In this document: positions 39,595 through 50,862 of the stretch, piece after piece
How the letters are laid out: each line of letters begins with the position of its first letter
How positions within the stretch are numbered: position 1 is the first letter of the stretch
NCBI RefSeq assembly: GCF_000315625.1
Contig: NW_005434542.1
Coordinates: 90,524-154,523, forward strand
Reading direction: 5' to 3'
From: Guillardia theta CCMP2712
Lineage: Eukaryota; Cryptophyceae; Pyrenomonadales; Geminigeraceae
Length of the DNA: 64,000 nucleotides
Program-made: the position numbers and the translations under genes
Notes under the pieces: generated by a model
The model's input: the letters and a program-made list of their open reading frames with translations, nothing else
What the model was told of the DNA's origin: nothing
Databases searched by the model: none

Positions 39595-41247
39595 GGCTTG
39601 TCTGCACAAGATTCCAGTCAGCTAAACGGGGCAAGAACAACAACGGGACGCTGAAGATCCCCGAGGATGTCAGAGGAGCACGAAATTCGTCTCGTCGCTG
39701 CACCCCCTCCTCCTCTACTCCTCTCCCGCCCACCCGAGACCGTCACAAAAACAAGAAACAGGAAACATAGATCCCCGTCGATTGCCTCCCTCCCTCCCTC
39801 AACTAACAACAGCTCGAGAGATTTCTGAGTGACCACACAATAGGAGAGCTTTCAGCGCATGCCATATCGCTACCCTTCTGCTAGATCCCGTTGCACGCAG
39901 TGTAATGAACCTTGTGCCGTCACAGGTCACTTTCAAGAGCTCTTCAGCATGAACATACAACCAACAACGCACAGCAGAAGCAAACACAATACCAATGACT
40001 TCATCAAGTAACTGCTACAAGTACTTCGAGCGCCCTGCTCTCCTCTCCTCCAGCAACTACTCGCTCCCGCCCTTGATCCTGTTCATCGGGCTAGAACCTT
40101 TTTCTCTGATCCCGGTTCAAATGTTTGTGATCCTCCTGCCTCTGATGTGCCTGATGCTTCTTCTCCTCATTGTACTGCTGATAACACTTCTTTCATCATC
40201 GTTTCTCCTCCCTCCTCCCCCTTCCCCTCGCTCTTGCTCCCTCCCTCACGCGCTGCATGCTCCTCCTTTCCTCCGCCTCCGTTTTTAGACTTTTAACATT
40301 GATTTCTCTGAAATTTTCTTCTGTAATTTTCAACATTTGAAATTAAATTTCAAATATAGTTTGGAGTCAAAATACAATGCTGTGTCGCCCTGACATGTGA
40401 GTTATAAATATGTAATCGAACATATTTTTTAAATTGTACTTATCACATTTGTAGCTTGGTCAAATTTAGAAAGAATCGGGGAGATATAATATCAAATATA
40501 CTTATTGATATGTATATAGTTATTGAATGTGCTCATTCGTACCCGAAACGTCCCATGAGTACACCTTCCAAGGTATCTCCGTACAATATTTCTAGTCACA
40601 AGGGTACTTTATATTCATTTCTTTCCACCGTTTCCTCCAGGTTCCTAAAATAGTTTTAGTAGGTTTAAAACTAGCGGTCAGTTTCGGATCAGCTACTACT
40701 AGTTTTACTGCCCGGATTTTACTCGCGTTCAAAGTTTCAAATTTTCAAGGTATCAACGTTTCAAAGTTTCAAAGTTTCAATGTTTAGTTCGAATCTGGCG
40801 CCGGGCCGGCCGGGCCGGGGAACTGAGAAAGGGGTGAATGTGGGCGATGACAGGACATGCAGGGAGGGCACGAGGAAGCGGGGGAGAATGGGGAGAGGGA
40901 GGGAGGGACGAGGAAAGACTGAGGAACGAGGATCAAGATGAAGATGAAGATGAAGATGAAGATGAAGATGAAGATGAAGATGAAAATGAAGACGATATTG
41001 CAGGACAAGAGAGAAGGGTCGAGGAATCATACAGGCAGGGGCTGCAGGGAGTGGGGGACAGGGACGGAGAGAGGAAGGGAAGGGAGGGAAGCGGGAAGGA
41101 GATGGTACAAAGGAACTTGTAGGCAATTGGGTGGGTATGTACAGCACCACGTCAACTAGATGACTCCGTGTGCTCGCGCCAGGCTGCAGTGCAGCTTGGG
41201 GACTGAGGGTAGGCACCAGGCTGAACCTCAGCTCCGTATCAGCGCCA
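39595..41247. other. Intergenic, with AT-rich and GATGAA-repeat DNA
   Basis: SF3B6 upstream region, then AT-rich DNA (40280-40780) and an array of GATGAA units. Short ORFs reading through the repeat are not supported. Confidence 0.6.
40935..40990. repeat. GATGAA hexanucleotide array, about 9 units
   Basis: Nine nearly perfect GATGAA units, open in several frames by composition only. Confidence 0.93.
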
Positions 41248-42553
41248 TGGAAGATGAGGGCGCGCGATCGGTGAGCATGGAGAGTCCGAGCTCGAGTGAG
41301 TCCTACTTGACTGTCCTCAGGTCTTTGAGCTCTCCCAGTCGCAACTCCTCCAGCTGCGTCGGGCATGTGAGCAGGTTCTGCTATGGCGGGTGTGCCTGGC
41401 CGCTGAAGCTTCTTGCAGGGTCAGGCGCAGGCATGCTCGGCGTTCGGGGCCGGTCTAACAGCAGACGACAGCGTGAAAGGTTGTTCTCCCTGTGATCTGC
41501 GCTGTGAGCTAAGAGGAGCGAAGGCAAGCGAATCGCCAAGTTCCTCAAGAAAGGTCCCGCTAGCTCCTACCGCTGGGTAGACCTGAAGGCGTGCAGGCTG
41601 CCAGCTCGGAGATCCCAACGGCTGTTTCGCGCTCGCTGGATTGTGAGGGGAATACATACGTGATAGGAGGAGCTGATGGGCATGCAGGCAGATGGAGAAG
41701 AGGGTTCCAGGGAACGAGGAAGCTGCTTTCCAAAACACGCTGACGTCATGTCGGATGGGCCTAGCAGAAGGTGAAGCAGCAGAGGAGGGGTGAGGGAGGA
41801 GGAGGAGGGTGATGGATGGGCAGGTTGCTGTCAGACTGGACTGATGCTCTTCTCTGGACTTGGTCTCTTGTCTGGTCGGTGAGGACCTGTGTGAAAGTTG
41901 CGGCAGGAACGAAGCAGAACATTCAATCGGGGCTGGGGGTTTTGATGCAAACTTGCGAGAAAGGAAACCACGGCAAGAGCTGCTTCGAGACAGGAAGGAT
42001 CATAGCGTCTCTTGCTGATGCGGGTGCGCGGCATGACGCGATGGGGGGAGTTTGGGGGGAGGGGGGGCGGGAGCGAGCAGGGAGAGAGCGAGGAGAGGGA
42101 GAGTGAGGAGGGGCAGAGTTGGGAGGGAGAGCGCGAGCATTCGGAGAGGGAGGAGGGAGAGGGTGATCAAGGTAAGAGTGACACGAGGCAGGTGCCATCG
42201 ACAAGGAGAAGATCAACGCCACTGAGAAGATCCGGACCTATCTCCGCAAGGTAGCGCCTCGACCTCATTCCCGTGACTAAGGGCAACTCCAGGCCTGTGA
42301 CTTCAAGTACCAAGAAGGCTGTGCGTCACTGCAGGCGAGGAGAGGGGGGAGAGGGGGCGGCAGGGCCGTTGCTGAAGCTCCTTGAAGGAATTTGAGAAGC
42401 AGTTCCCTCCATCCAGCGACGCGGTCCACGAGGTCGATCGGATCCTTGAGGCGGAGCGAGGTAGAGGCTCTTTGAATGCTCCCATCGCTCCTCCGATGTC
42501 ATGACATGAGAGCAGGTGAGCAAGGAGGGCAGGAGGGCAAAGGTCAAGACTAG
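41248..42553 (+). CDS. Cys-rich Sel1-repeat protein (COA7-like)
   Basis: Splice-consistent exons read MEDEGARS, VFELSQSQLLQLRRACEQ, ACSAFGAGLTADDSVK and RIAKFLKKGCQLGDPNGCFA. Further exons read VLMQTCEKGNHGKSCFETGR, AIDKEKINATEKIRTYLRK, ACDFKYQEGCASLQ, EFEKQFPPSSDAVHEVDRIL, then a likely end at 42551-42553. Pairs of Cys about 9-11 residues apart inside alpha-helical units are the hallmark of Sel1-like proteins with disulphide-linked repeats, such as COA7 and bacterial Hcp proteins. A role in mitochondrial intermembrane-space assembly is possible by analogy only. The intron after ACDFKYQEGCASLQ would need a GC-AG site. The exon near 41700 is uncertain. Confidence 0.6.
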
Positions 42554-42676
42554 TCGACAACTCCTGATAGACTGCCCGGAAGAATTGAAAACGCGCGTTT
42601 GATGTTGTGTACTCTTTACCCCTGCCTGAAAGAGTCTCGCACTTTGCCAACACTACAAACACCGCCCTCAAACCTT

Positions 42677-45600
42677 CTAGATCAACCCAACTTGATTGTA
42701 GGAGGAGGACAGCGGGTTCCCGCCACTCTCTGAGTGGGCACCTACCTGGATGTTCCTCCGAGCCTTGAAGTAGTACAACTGTCCTGACCTAGAGCTCCTC
42801 AACTTGAGAAGCACGTTGCTCCAGAGGTCCCCACGGAGATGCATGTGCAGTCTACCCGGAGGAACTCGATCTATCGGAACCCCATCGATCTCGCAAAGCT
42901 CGTCGCCCGTGTGTACCATCAGACTATCCGACAGCCCTTGGGAGTCCTGCAGCTCGTTGATGGCAATGACTGAGATCGGGAGTCAGAGGTCGGGCCCGAG
43001 CTCATGGCGGAGGGAGTGAGAGAGTACCTGGGAAGGGAGGCTGCTCGTCGAAGTAGAGGCCGACGGTCCCTTCGATGTACCTGGACGTCATAGGAGAAGC
43101 TGCCGGCTTCTTGACGACGCCAGTCGAAGTGACGGTGTAACGGGAGCCCAGGTTTTCAAGCTGCAGCATCAGGGTCTGGTTGATGCCCTGCAGGCGAAGG
43201 ATTTCTTTCTGCATCTGCAGGCATCAAGTCAGAGCAACCCAGGAGGCTCGTCGGCTCACGTTGTCTCTTTCGGCCCTGTCCTCTCGTGTTGGGGAGGACT
43301 GGTACTGCTGGAACCTCAGATCCAGGTTGTCGAAGGAGTCCCGCGACTTCCTCTGGTACTCCATCAACTTTGTCCTGGCCTCTTGCAAGTCTTGTGTAAC
43401 AGAAACAAGGGAAGACTGCGGCATCGGTCATGGAGGCAGCCTGACACGAGACTAGAGGGAAAGGCAGCACCTGAAGACGGTGGTTGTCGATCTTGAGGGA
43501 CTGGGCCTCGTCCGAGGCGCTGCCTACATGTTCCAGCTGGTTTCTCAAGATCTGGTTTGTCCTCTCCAGCTCAGAGTTGGAGCGCTTGAGGTTCTCAACC
43601 TGGTTCAGGTCGACGTAGTCAGACATGCCCTTGTGCGCTGATGCCTCGTTGCGGCTGGTTGAGCTCTCGCTCTCGAGCCTCTCGATGATTTTGTACGCAA
43701 ACTCCAGCTCTTCCTTCATCTTCTGCACCTCATTTAGCCTGTCGGCCCCCTCGCTCTGCCTCAGAGCCTGGTCTTCCTGCTCCTTGGATTCGTACTCCTT
43801 CAACCTCCTCCTCGCGCCTGACAACTCTTCATTCTGAGCCCTCAGGAGGTTCTTCATATCTTCTTTGTCCGATTGATTCTCCAGCTCGAACATCTTGATC
43901 TTCTCCTCCAGGTCATTCATGATGGCTGCCTTCTCCTGCAGCTGGTCTTGGAAGTACCTCCTCTCTTGCTCAAGGGTCGCTCGGTGGTCTTCTTGGATGT
44001 TTGACAACTGTGCCGCATACTCCCGCCTCATGCTTGCCATTTGCTCCTGGGCGTTTGCAAGGTCTTCCTTCAATGTCTTCAAGTCATCCTCCTTGTAGTC
44101 CTTCTGCAGGAGAAAGGTCACGAGTCAAGACAGTCAGCCGGCTATTCACCTTGGCCTTGTACTGGTTGAACTTGTGCACTCTCAGCGTGATCGTCGAACT
44201 GTCATCATTCTCGTTCTTCAAGAACTCGTCGGAGTTGATCTGAATCTTCTTCGTCAGCTCCTTCGTGTGCCCGAAGTCAGCCGAGTCCAGGTTGATGACC
44301 GTCGTGCCCAGCAGCTCTGCGGCAACCGAGGGCTTCCCGCTGTATGTCATGATGACGAGCTCGGTCGAGTCCTCGTTGAGCTCGCAGAGGAACTCCTCCT
44401 CGTAGTTGATCGTCTGTCCCGGCCTGCGGGAGGTATGGTGGACCTGATTCCTGCCATCCAAGCTGATCATGACGTATGTCTCCATGTCTTGGAAGGAGGA
44501 CGGAAGGCACTCGAGCGACATGACCTTCACTTGGATGCAGTCGCCCCGTCGGAACTTGAGCCTCTTCTCGTTCTGTTTGTACTGCACGATATCTCTTTCA
44601 AGGGCTTCAATCTGCTTCTGTTGATGCTGCAGATTGTCGTTGTGCGCCTGAAGCATCGTTGACAAAGATCGTACTTCCTCATCTGACGGCAAAGGTCAGC
44701 CGTCGAGACAAGGACACGCCTCCATCCAGACTTACTGCTCCTTTGCTTCTCAGCTTCAAGAGTTGATATCCTCGACAAACTTTGGGATTCGTTCTCGACA
44801 TGTTTGGATCGCAGCTCGAAGATCTCATCGCGGAGCTTGTCGCACTGCACGGACAACAAGCAACACTCAGAGGGTATGGCGAACATGACTTCCACCTCAC
44901 CTCCTCGAACTTCACGTCGAGGTTGTTCTTGAGTTTCAGCGCGTGCTCCTCAGCATGCCTCAAGACGTCTTTGAGTTGTTCGAGCTCATCCACTCTAGAC
45001 TGCAGTTGAACTGTCAGATTCTTCTTCTCTTTGTCCAGGACCTGAAGCCGAGCCTGCAATTCCCTCACGTCAAACTCGAGCTGCAGATTCTTCTCGTAGC
45101 TCTGCGCAAGCTCGTTTGTCTTTTCCGCCAGTTCAGTATTGTCCCTGTCCTCAGTGCGATTATGAAGGTCGGACTTCAGCCGCCGAACCTCCTGCTCGGA
45201 AGCTATCAGCTGACTCTCGGTGATGCTGAGCTTCGTCGTAACGGAGTCGAACTGCTCGAGATCCGCCTTCCGACCCTCGAGGTGGTCAATCTGGGAGTAG
45301 GCATGGCCCAGCAGGAACCTCAGCTCGGCGTAAAGGTTCTGGAAGAAGGTCTGCAGCTTCGCTTCCTTGGCGTACTGCGCCTTGAGCATGTTTGACACGG
45401 CATCAATGATCTTTTGTGGCAAAGGCCCTGATTGAGATTCGAGCTGAGAATCTTCAGAGGCTCTGGGCGCTTCTTCGTACTCGTCCTTGAGACGAGAAAG
45501 TAGGTCATAGAGTCGGGCAACCTCTTCAACCTGCTTTCTGGGCAAGCAGCACAGCTCCACCTCAACAATCTCGTGAGTGATGACCTTCCTGACTGTGAGA

Positions 45601-46003
45601 TTGATCGTTTGAGATTCACAAGACAGAATCAAAGTCGAGATCGTCTCGTGATTTGCAGACAGCGAGTTGACGGCAATGATCTCGTCTCCCTTTTGAAGCT
45701 TCTCGCAAAAGAATGCAGGGCTGCCGGGCACAAGGATGTCTGTAAGGGCAGACAAGTGAGCCATCAAAACTTGGAGCACTTGTCTGCATACCGATGAAGC
45801 AGCCGTAAAGACCGATCCCAATAGACTTGGCATAGCGAGGAGTGAAAAAGTCATCGTCTTCTTGCTCACGAAAACGATCTTGCCAGTAGACGGGGAACCT
45901 CTGCATGTTCGTACGATTTTCTATGTTTCACAGACAACCAGGTCAATCTCCTGACAGGGTACACGAGCTGTCGCTCACCTTTCACCGAGGATTCATAGCT
46001 CAT
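42677..46003 (-). CDS. PDZ - coiled coil - C2 - coiled coil - PDZ scaffold protein
   Basis: Exon 1 (46003-45979, MSYESSVK) splices in phase to an exon encoding MQRFPVYWQDRFREQ. A first PDZ domain follows: SIGIGLYGCFI, then DILVPGSPAFFCEKLQKGDE and IIAVNSLSANHETIS. A long coiled coil spans about 45530-44900. A C2 domain spans about 44560-44160 (CIQVKVMSLECLPSSFQDME; YVMISLDGRN; LLGTTVINLDSADFG). A second coiled coil spans about 44110-43150. A second PDZ lies at about 43080-42750 (TVGLYFDEQPPFP; HTGDELCEIDGVPIDRVPPG). The C2 loops lack the full Asp set, so calcium binding is doubtful. Such proteins usually tether membranes or axonemal and cytoskeletal parts. The 3' end is uncertain: a donor after RRNIQ may lead to another exon, or translation ends at 42677. 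Confidence 0.78.
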
Positions 46004-48073
46004 GGTGCTCTACATGGCAGCCACGGTCAGCAGAGTTACAAGGTTAGCATGAACAAGGACCTCTCCCCGCGGGAATCCATTCTCCATGCTCGCGCGCGAG
46101 TTCCTCGAGATGAGGGAACCGTTCATCGGAGACAACTCCGAGAGCAGGCTCATGGCCTGTTACAAAGACGATCAAGGGATGCAGTGCAGGCATGCATGCT
46201 CGCAAGCTCATGATTCATGGTCACAAGCTGTGAAGTCGAAAGGGCGTTTCAGCGTCAATGTGTGGAAAACAAGGAGCAAGGTGTCCGAGAGGGGTGAGCA
46301 ACAAACATCAGAACAGGAGAGGGGATGAGACGACCTTTAGCTGTATAGCAAGAGGGAAGAAGTCAGCTAGCAGAGGGGAAAATGTGGAATGAGGTGTTAG
46401 ATCATGCTATGGTTGAAAGAGCAGCTGCAGCTACTGGGGCAGACAAGGATCCGTCGAGGTCAGAGTCATCGGGATTGCCAGCATATAACTGTGATGGGCG
46501 TCAAGGATGAGAGGAAGTAAGGGACTTTGATGAAGATTCGGCGAATGGTCAGGAGACAGAAATATGAAGGTCTCTTGTTCGGAGAGAGGATTGCAAGGCA
46601 TGAAGATCAGATCAGCCTGTCTCCGTAGAGAGCAGGTTCAAGACAGAGTGAAAATAAAGGGAGAACCCCGGCCTAATCGGGGGAGAAGAGGAAGAGAGGA
46701 GCAAGGAGTAGCAACTGGACGGGGGTGTCAAGACGAGAGGTTCTAAGACAGAGCACACGGAGGTAGGGGGAGAGAGATGGGCGAGGACTGGAGCTGGAAA
46801 GACTGAGCGTGGAACGAGTACGAGAGAGGACGGAGAGGAGAGCAGGCGCGAGAGGAGAGGGAGAGGAGAGGGAGAGGGAGGGCCATGCAGTGAAGCGGCA
46901 TAGGGGAATGAGATCTTGCAGCCCAGAGGAAGGAGCTACCGGTGATAGACAGATCCGTACGATTCCGAGAGGGGGGTAGTGGTGGTACCATCTTCGTACC
47001 AGGGGTGGTAAGACTTATATCCGGGGATAGCAGGGGTTCAAAACGAGTACCCCACCCCCTAGTGATAAGCAGCCACCCCCTACAAAGTTACCCAGGGTGA
47101 GATACTCCGAGGCTCCGGGGCAAGGGTACCTTCGGGTATGCCAAGTTGGTGGGCCAGGGCCAGGACGGGTGAGCCGGGTGGCTGCATTTCGGCCTGCAAG
47201 AGGCAGCCCCCCATAGTCTGAACATTTCCCTCTTGTCGCACTAATGCAATTGCGGTAACCCCCTACAATAGTCATCATGCCGCCCCACCGTGACCCCTTT
47301 GTCTTCACAGCAGCCAAGTTGCTGTGGCTCGTATCATGATACGATATGAACCTACTACCCACCCCCTGGGACTCACTGGGAGCCGGCCTACAGTACACCG
47401 GTGGTACCCCTCGGGGGCGGGTACTACGGTACCTTAACTTAACATTGAGTAAAAGGCACCTCGAGCTCCAAGCAAAGTTAAGCTACCACCTTTGGCAGTG
47501 ACCCGGAAAATACCCCACCCCTCTATCGCTGAGTACCAATAGCCTGATATCATACCACCGGTCAGGTCCCAGTTCCGGTGGCACTCAGCCGACGGTCAAC
47601 CACCCCTGGCCCATCAAGCACTGAGTTGGTTTTGCGCCCCTTGGCGTTGAGCCGCTCAGGCTACTGAGGCCCAACATGACCCCCTGCGGTAAACCGGAAG
47701 TTCCGGCCGCTGAAACAGACTCTCCGTCCCGGCCCGGGCCCTTTTACACTCAACATCGGAAGTAACTCCGGCGCTGCCGCTCGGCCCGGCGGAAGGGCCG
47801 CCCGCCGCGGGGGCCCCCCAGGCTATGACTGATCACCCGGCGGACGGCCCTCCGAGGCCGCTCCGATCACGCGGCGGCCCGGCGGGCTGGCCGGAGCGGC
47901 TCAGGCGGGGCCGCGCCGGGCAGGCTACGGCGCCGGGCCCCAGCCTCTCGGAGGCGGCGCGGCCGCACACGGCCGGGCGCCGTTGCCCCGGCCATCAGGA
48001 TCGGACTCCGGGATGGTCACCAGGCTCAGTGCCACGCCGGTCAAAGCTGACTGGGACTCTGATGAGGACTCCG
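46004..48073. other. Intergenic: purine-rich, GTACC-rich, then GC-rich DNA
   Basis: Purine-rich DNA (46650-46900) is followed by C-rich stretches with many CCCCACCCC and GGTACC motifs (46980-47530). Very GC-rich DNA follows (47680-48000). No gene was recognised; ORFs in the last part reflect composition. Confidence 0.6.
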
Positions 48074-48477
48074 GAATGAGGAGCGGGAGCGTGACGGCTG
48101 TACTGCGGGCAGAGATCATGATATGCATGGATGCAGAAGCCTGTAGTGTAATAAAGGACGTGGTTGAATCCATTTCTGCGACAAGACGAACTCGGAAACT
48201 ACTAAGAACCTTTCAAAGTTTTATAGCAGTTTGACTACTAGGGCTGCCATGACGGCACCTTGCTGAAGCTCTGCGGCAGCCCGCCGACCTGCGGCACTCA
48301 GTCTGGCGAGCCACGCCTTGTGCCTCGGAGAGTTTCACGATGCCCCGATACTATGATAGGCGATGATGGTGAGCCAGACGGAGCGTTCTTGTCAGCGCTC
48401 TGCAACCGTTGCCGCCGGGTCACTAGCGGGTTGGTCCCTGCCCGCAGTACAGCCCGTCACGCTCCCGCTCCTCATTC
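48074..48477. repeat. Inverted-repeat bounded segment, inverted relative to its copy at 50040-50230
   Basis: About 40 bp at 48074-48113 (GGAATGAGGAGCGGGAGCGT onward) is the reverse complement of 48437-48477. The DNA just inside the left arm (48113-48260) matches 50040-50175 in opposite orientation. The right arm continues into the 3' flank of the gene at 48536, in the same orientation as 50186-50253. This suggests an inversion between the two arms. Confidence 0.7.
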
Positions 48478-48535
48478 CTCATCCCAGCTTTGTGGGCTGC
48501 AACTGCTCCGAGGTGCCTTGGAACCGCTGAGCCTA

Positions 48536-49411
48536 CTACATCATCCCTAGCAAACACAACTCTTGAACCCTTTCCCTGAACAATGGGCTCCTTACCAAAT
48601 AGCACATCCCCATCTGAGAATTCACTTTCTCGTCATCGCTTGCCCCACCGTCCTTGTTCAGGTAGCCGCCAATTCTTTCCGGGCTGTACAACTCTTCAAA
48701 AAAACCCAAATACTCTTCGGCGCGTTTCCCCTTGCCGTAAAAGGATGCAGCAGATACTATGATCATGTCTAGATAAGGCATGCATGCCTGTTGAGCCTTT
48801 TTCATGTGGAGCCGCATAGCCCGCTCATCCTCGATCTCCTCAATATTGGTGGGGTTGCAATCTGACGGCAGCTGTAGCTCCGCCTTCACCTCCTTCCATA
48901 CAGTCTCGAATGTAGGACTTGGCTTCGGAACCGGATCCAACTGGTGGAGACCCTGACCAACCTCGTTCAAGAACCTTTCTACGTCTGGCTCTCCCTCCCG
49001 CTCGCTCCCCTTTGGATAGAAGCAGTTCGCTCTTCTCGCCTGATATTGCAGGTTTGCGTACGCTGGTCCGGATAGCTCTACCTCGACCATTCGATTCTTC
49101 TTTCTGTTTCTGCGTTTCTTCTTGCCTGCAGGCTTAGGCTGTGGTTCAGCTTGCTCACACACAGTCTCTCCTGCTGTCTCCTCCACAGCCTCTTCCCCTG
49201 CTGTCTCCTCCACAGCCTCTTCCCCTGCTGTCTCCTCCACAGCCTCTTCCCCTGCTGTCTCCTCCACAGCCTCTTCCCCTGCTGTCTCCTCCACAGCCTC
49301 TTCCCCTCTGTCAAGGAAAGAGAAGCTGGGGGGTGGCAAGGGGGGGGCAGAAGGGAAGATGAGGAGAGAGTAAAGTGAGGAGGAAGCGTCTTGCGCAGCA
49401 ACAGCAGCCAT
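48536..49411 (-). CDS. Unknown protein with five acidic 9-residue repeats (paralog A)
   Basis: A 291-codon ORF. A hydrophobic, Pro-rich start (SSLYSLLIFPSAPPLPPPSF) is followed by five copies of GEEAVEETA and a basic patch (KKKRRNRKKNR). A shared module comes next (YANLQYQARRANCFYPKGSE; REGEPDVERFLNEVG). The C-terminal half is helical (RAMRLHMKKAQQACMPYLDM; EEYLGFFEELYSPERIGGYL). A tandem paralog lies at 50254-50862. I recognise no family. Only the N-terminal part and one module are conserved between the copies, which suggests that the repeats and the module are the functional core. Confidence 0.55.
   Translation of the reverse strand: MAAVAAQDASSSLYSLLIFPSAPPLPPPSFSFLDRGEEAVEETAGEEAVEETAGEEAVEETAGEEAVEETAGEEAVEETAGETVCEQAEPQPKPAGKKKRRNRKKNRMVEVELSGPAYANLQYQARRANCFYPKGSEREGEPDVERFLNEVGQGLHQLDPVPKPSPTFETVWKEVKAELQLPSDCNPTNIEEIEDERAMRLHMKKAQQACMPYLDMIIVSAASFYGKGKRAEEYLGFFEELYSPERIGGYLNKDGGASDDEKVNSQMGMCYLVRSPLFRERVQELCLLGMM
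49169..49312. repeat. 27-bp coding minisatellite, five units
   Basis: Five direct 27-bp units encode GEEAVEETA in paralog A. Paralog B has three (50680-50757). The difference of two whole units keeps the frame. Confidence 0.93.
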
Positions 49412-50253
49412 TCCTGGATTCCTGGGTCAGTACCCCTGTGGGCATCCCTAGACGGAGGGAGGGAAAGGACCGGGTGGGACGAGTCATCTTGGTACAAACA
49501 TTCAAAAGCTGATTTGAGTAAGATTTGAATGTGAATTGGCGGCAAACCGCTGATCCACGGACTGAGGCTGGCCGGGCGGCCGGCGGGCCGGCTGCCAGGC
49601 CGGGGCGAGTCCCGGTCCGACGATCACTCGGGGGCCGGGGACTCCGACGGCACTGGGCCCCCCGGCGGCATCATCATCCGGCGCGGCCGGGCCGCCCGGC
49701 AGGCCCACTGCCAGTGACTGCTGGTGACCGTGCCAGTACGGTCTGAAAGGTCTCGTGCAGTGCCCGCGACGTTAGACCAGGGTACTGATGGCAGCCCGGC
49801 TGCGTTGCCGTTCCCTCATAATCAGAGTCCCGGCCGTTCATGGCAAGCCTTGAAGGCGGAATTAAGGCCGCCCGGGACATCAGTGCCATGATCGGATCAT
49901 GGCTTCGGCCCCCCGTCAGTCCTGCCGCTGCAGTGCGGCTGAGAAACAGCCCCGGGCTCAGCTTCTGCCGAGGGGATGTATCAGCCACCCGGCGGCAACG
50001 GTGGCAGAGCGCTGACCGTTGAAGAATCTCCGTCAGCAAGGCGCCGTCATGGCAGCCCTAGTAGTCAAAGCCTATAAAACTTTGAAAGGTTCTCAGTAGT
50101 TTCCGAGTTCGTCTTGTCGCAGAAGTGGATTCAACCACGTCCTTTATTACACAACAGGCTTCTGCATCCATGCATATCACGATCCCTCAGTGCCCACAGT
50201 ACAGCCGTTACGCTCCCGCTCCTCATTCCTCATCCCAGCTTTGTTGGTTGCAA
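49412..50253. other. Spacer between tandem paralogs
   Basis: Purine-rich upstream region of paralog A (shared with paralog B to about 49500), then GC-rich DNA (49560-50040). The 3' flank of paralog B repeats 48100-48260 in inverted orientation. No gene was seen. Confidence 0.6.
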
Positions 50254-50862
50254 CTACTCCGAGAGGTTCTGCTGAGTCTCTCGTATAGTTTCTGCCAAAA
50301 ACATCGCGTGAAATCTTTCCCTAACCCCTGGGATCTTTGCAAGACGCATCAGAGTTTTCTGTTGATCTTCCTCGTCGACTTCATCGCTTGCCCCACCGTT
50401 CTGGTTGGCACCTCTGTGTTCCATCAATATGGCTTGAAACACTCGGTTCGCCCTCCTACCAATGTCGTTCAAGAACCTTCCTACGTCTGGCTCTCCCTCC
50501 CGCTCGCTCCCCTTTGGATAGAAGCAGTTCAATCTGCTCGCCTGATATTGCAGGTTTGCGTACGCTTGTCCGGATATCGGAACCTCGACCATCCCATCCT
50601 TCGTTGTTTTGTAACCGGGTTTGTGCTCGCCTGCAGGCTTAGGCTGTGGTTCAGCTTGCTCGCACACAGTCTCTCCTGCTGTCTCCTCCACAGCCTCTTC
50701 CCCTGCTGTCTCCTCCACAGCCTCTTCCCCTGCTGTCTCCTCCACAGCCTCTTCCCCTCTGTCAAGGAAAGAGAAGCTGGGGGGTGGCAAGGGGGGGGCA
50801 GAAGGGAAGATGAGGAGAGAGTAAAGTGAGGAGGAAGCGTCTTGCGCAGCAACAGCAGCCAT
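50254..50862 (-). CDS. Unknown protein with three acidic 9-residue repeats (paralog B)
   Basis: A 202-codon ORF whose first 34 residues and GEEAVEETA repeats are the same as in paralog A, but with three repeats. The basic patch is replaced by EHKPGYKTTKDG. The YANLQYQASRLNCFYPKGSE module is kept, and the C-terminal half is different (LMRLAKIPGVRERFHAMFLA). Upstream flanks of both genes are identical for about 100 bp, including TGGTACAAACATTC, so both probably share a promoter type. Function unknown. Confidence 0.55.
   Translation of the reverse strand: MAAVAAQDASSSLYSLLIFPSAPPLPPPSFSFLDRGEEAVEETAGEEAVEETAGEEAVEETAGETVCEQAEPQPKPAGEHKPGYKTTKDGMVEVPISGQAYANLQYQASRLNCFYPKGSEREGEPDVGRFLNDIGRRANRVFQAILMEHRGANQNGGASDEVDEEDQQKTLMRLAKIPGVRERFHAMFLAETIRETQQNLSE

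Noticed and set aside
49169-49312. Regular direct repeats resembling a CRISPR array
   Set aside because: The 27-bp units are contiguous without spacers and are in-frame coding repeats; the genome is eukaryotic.
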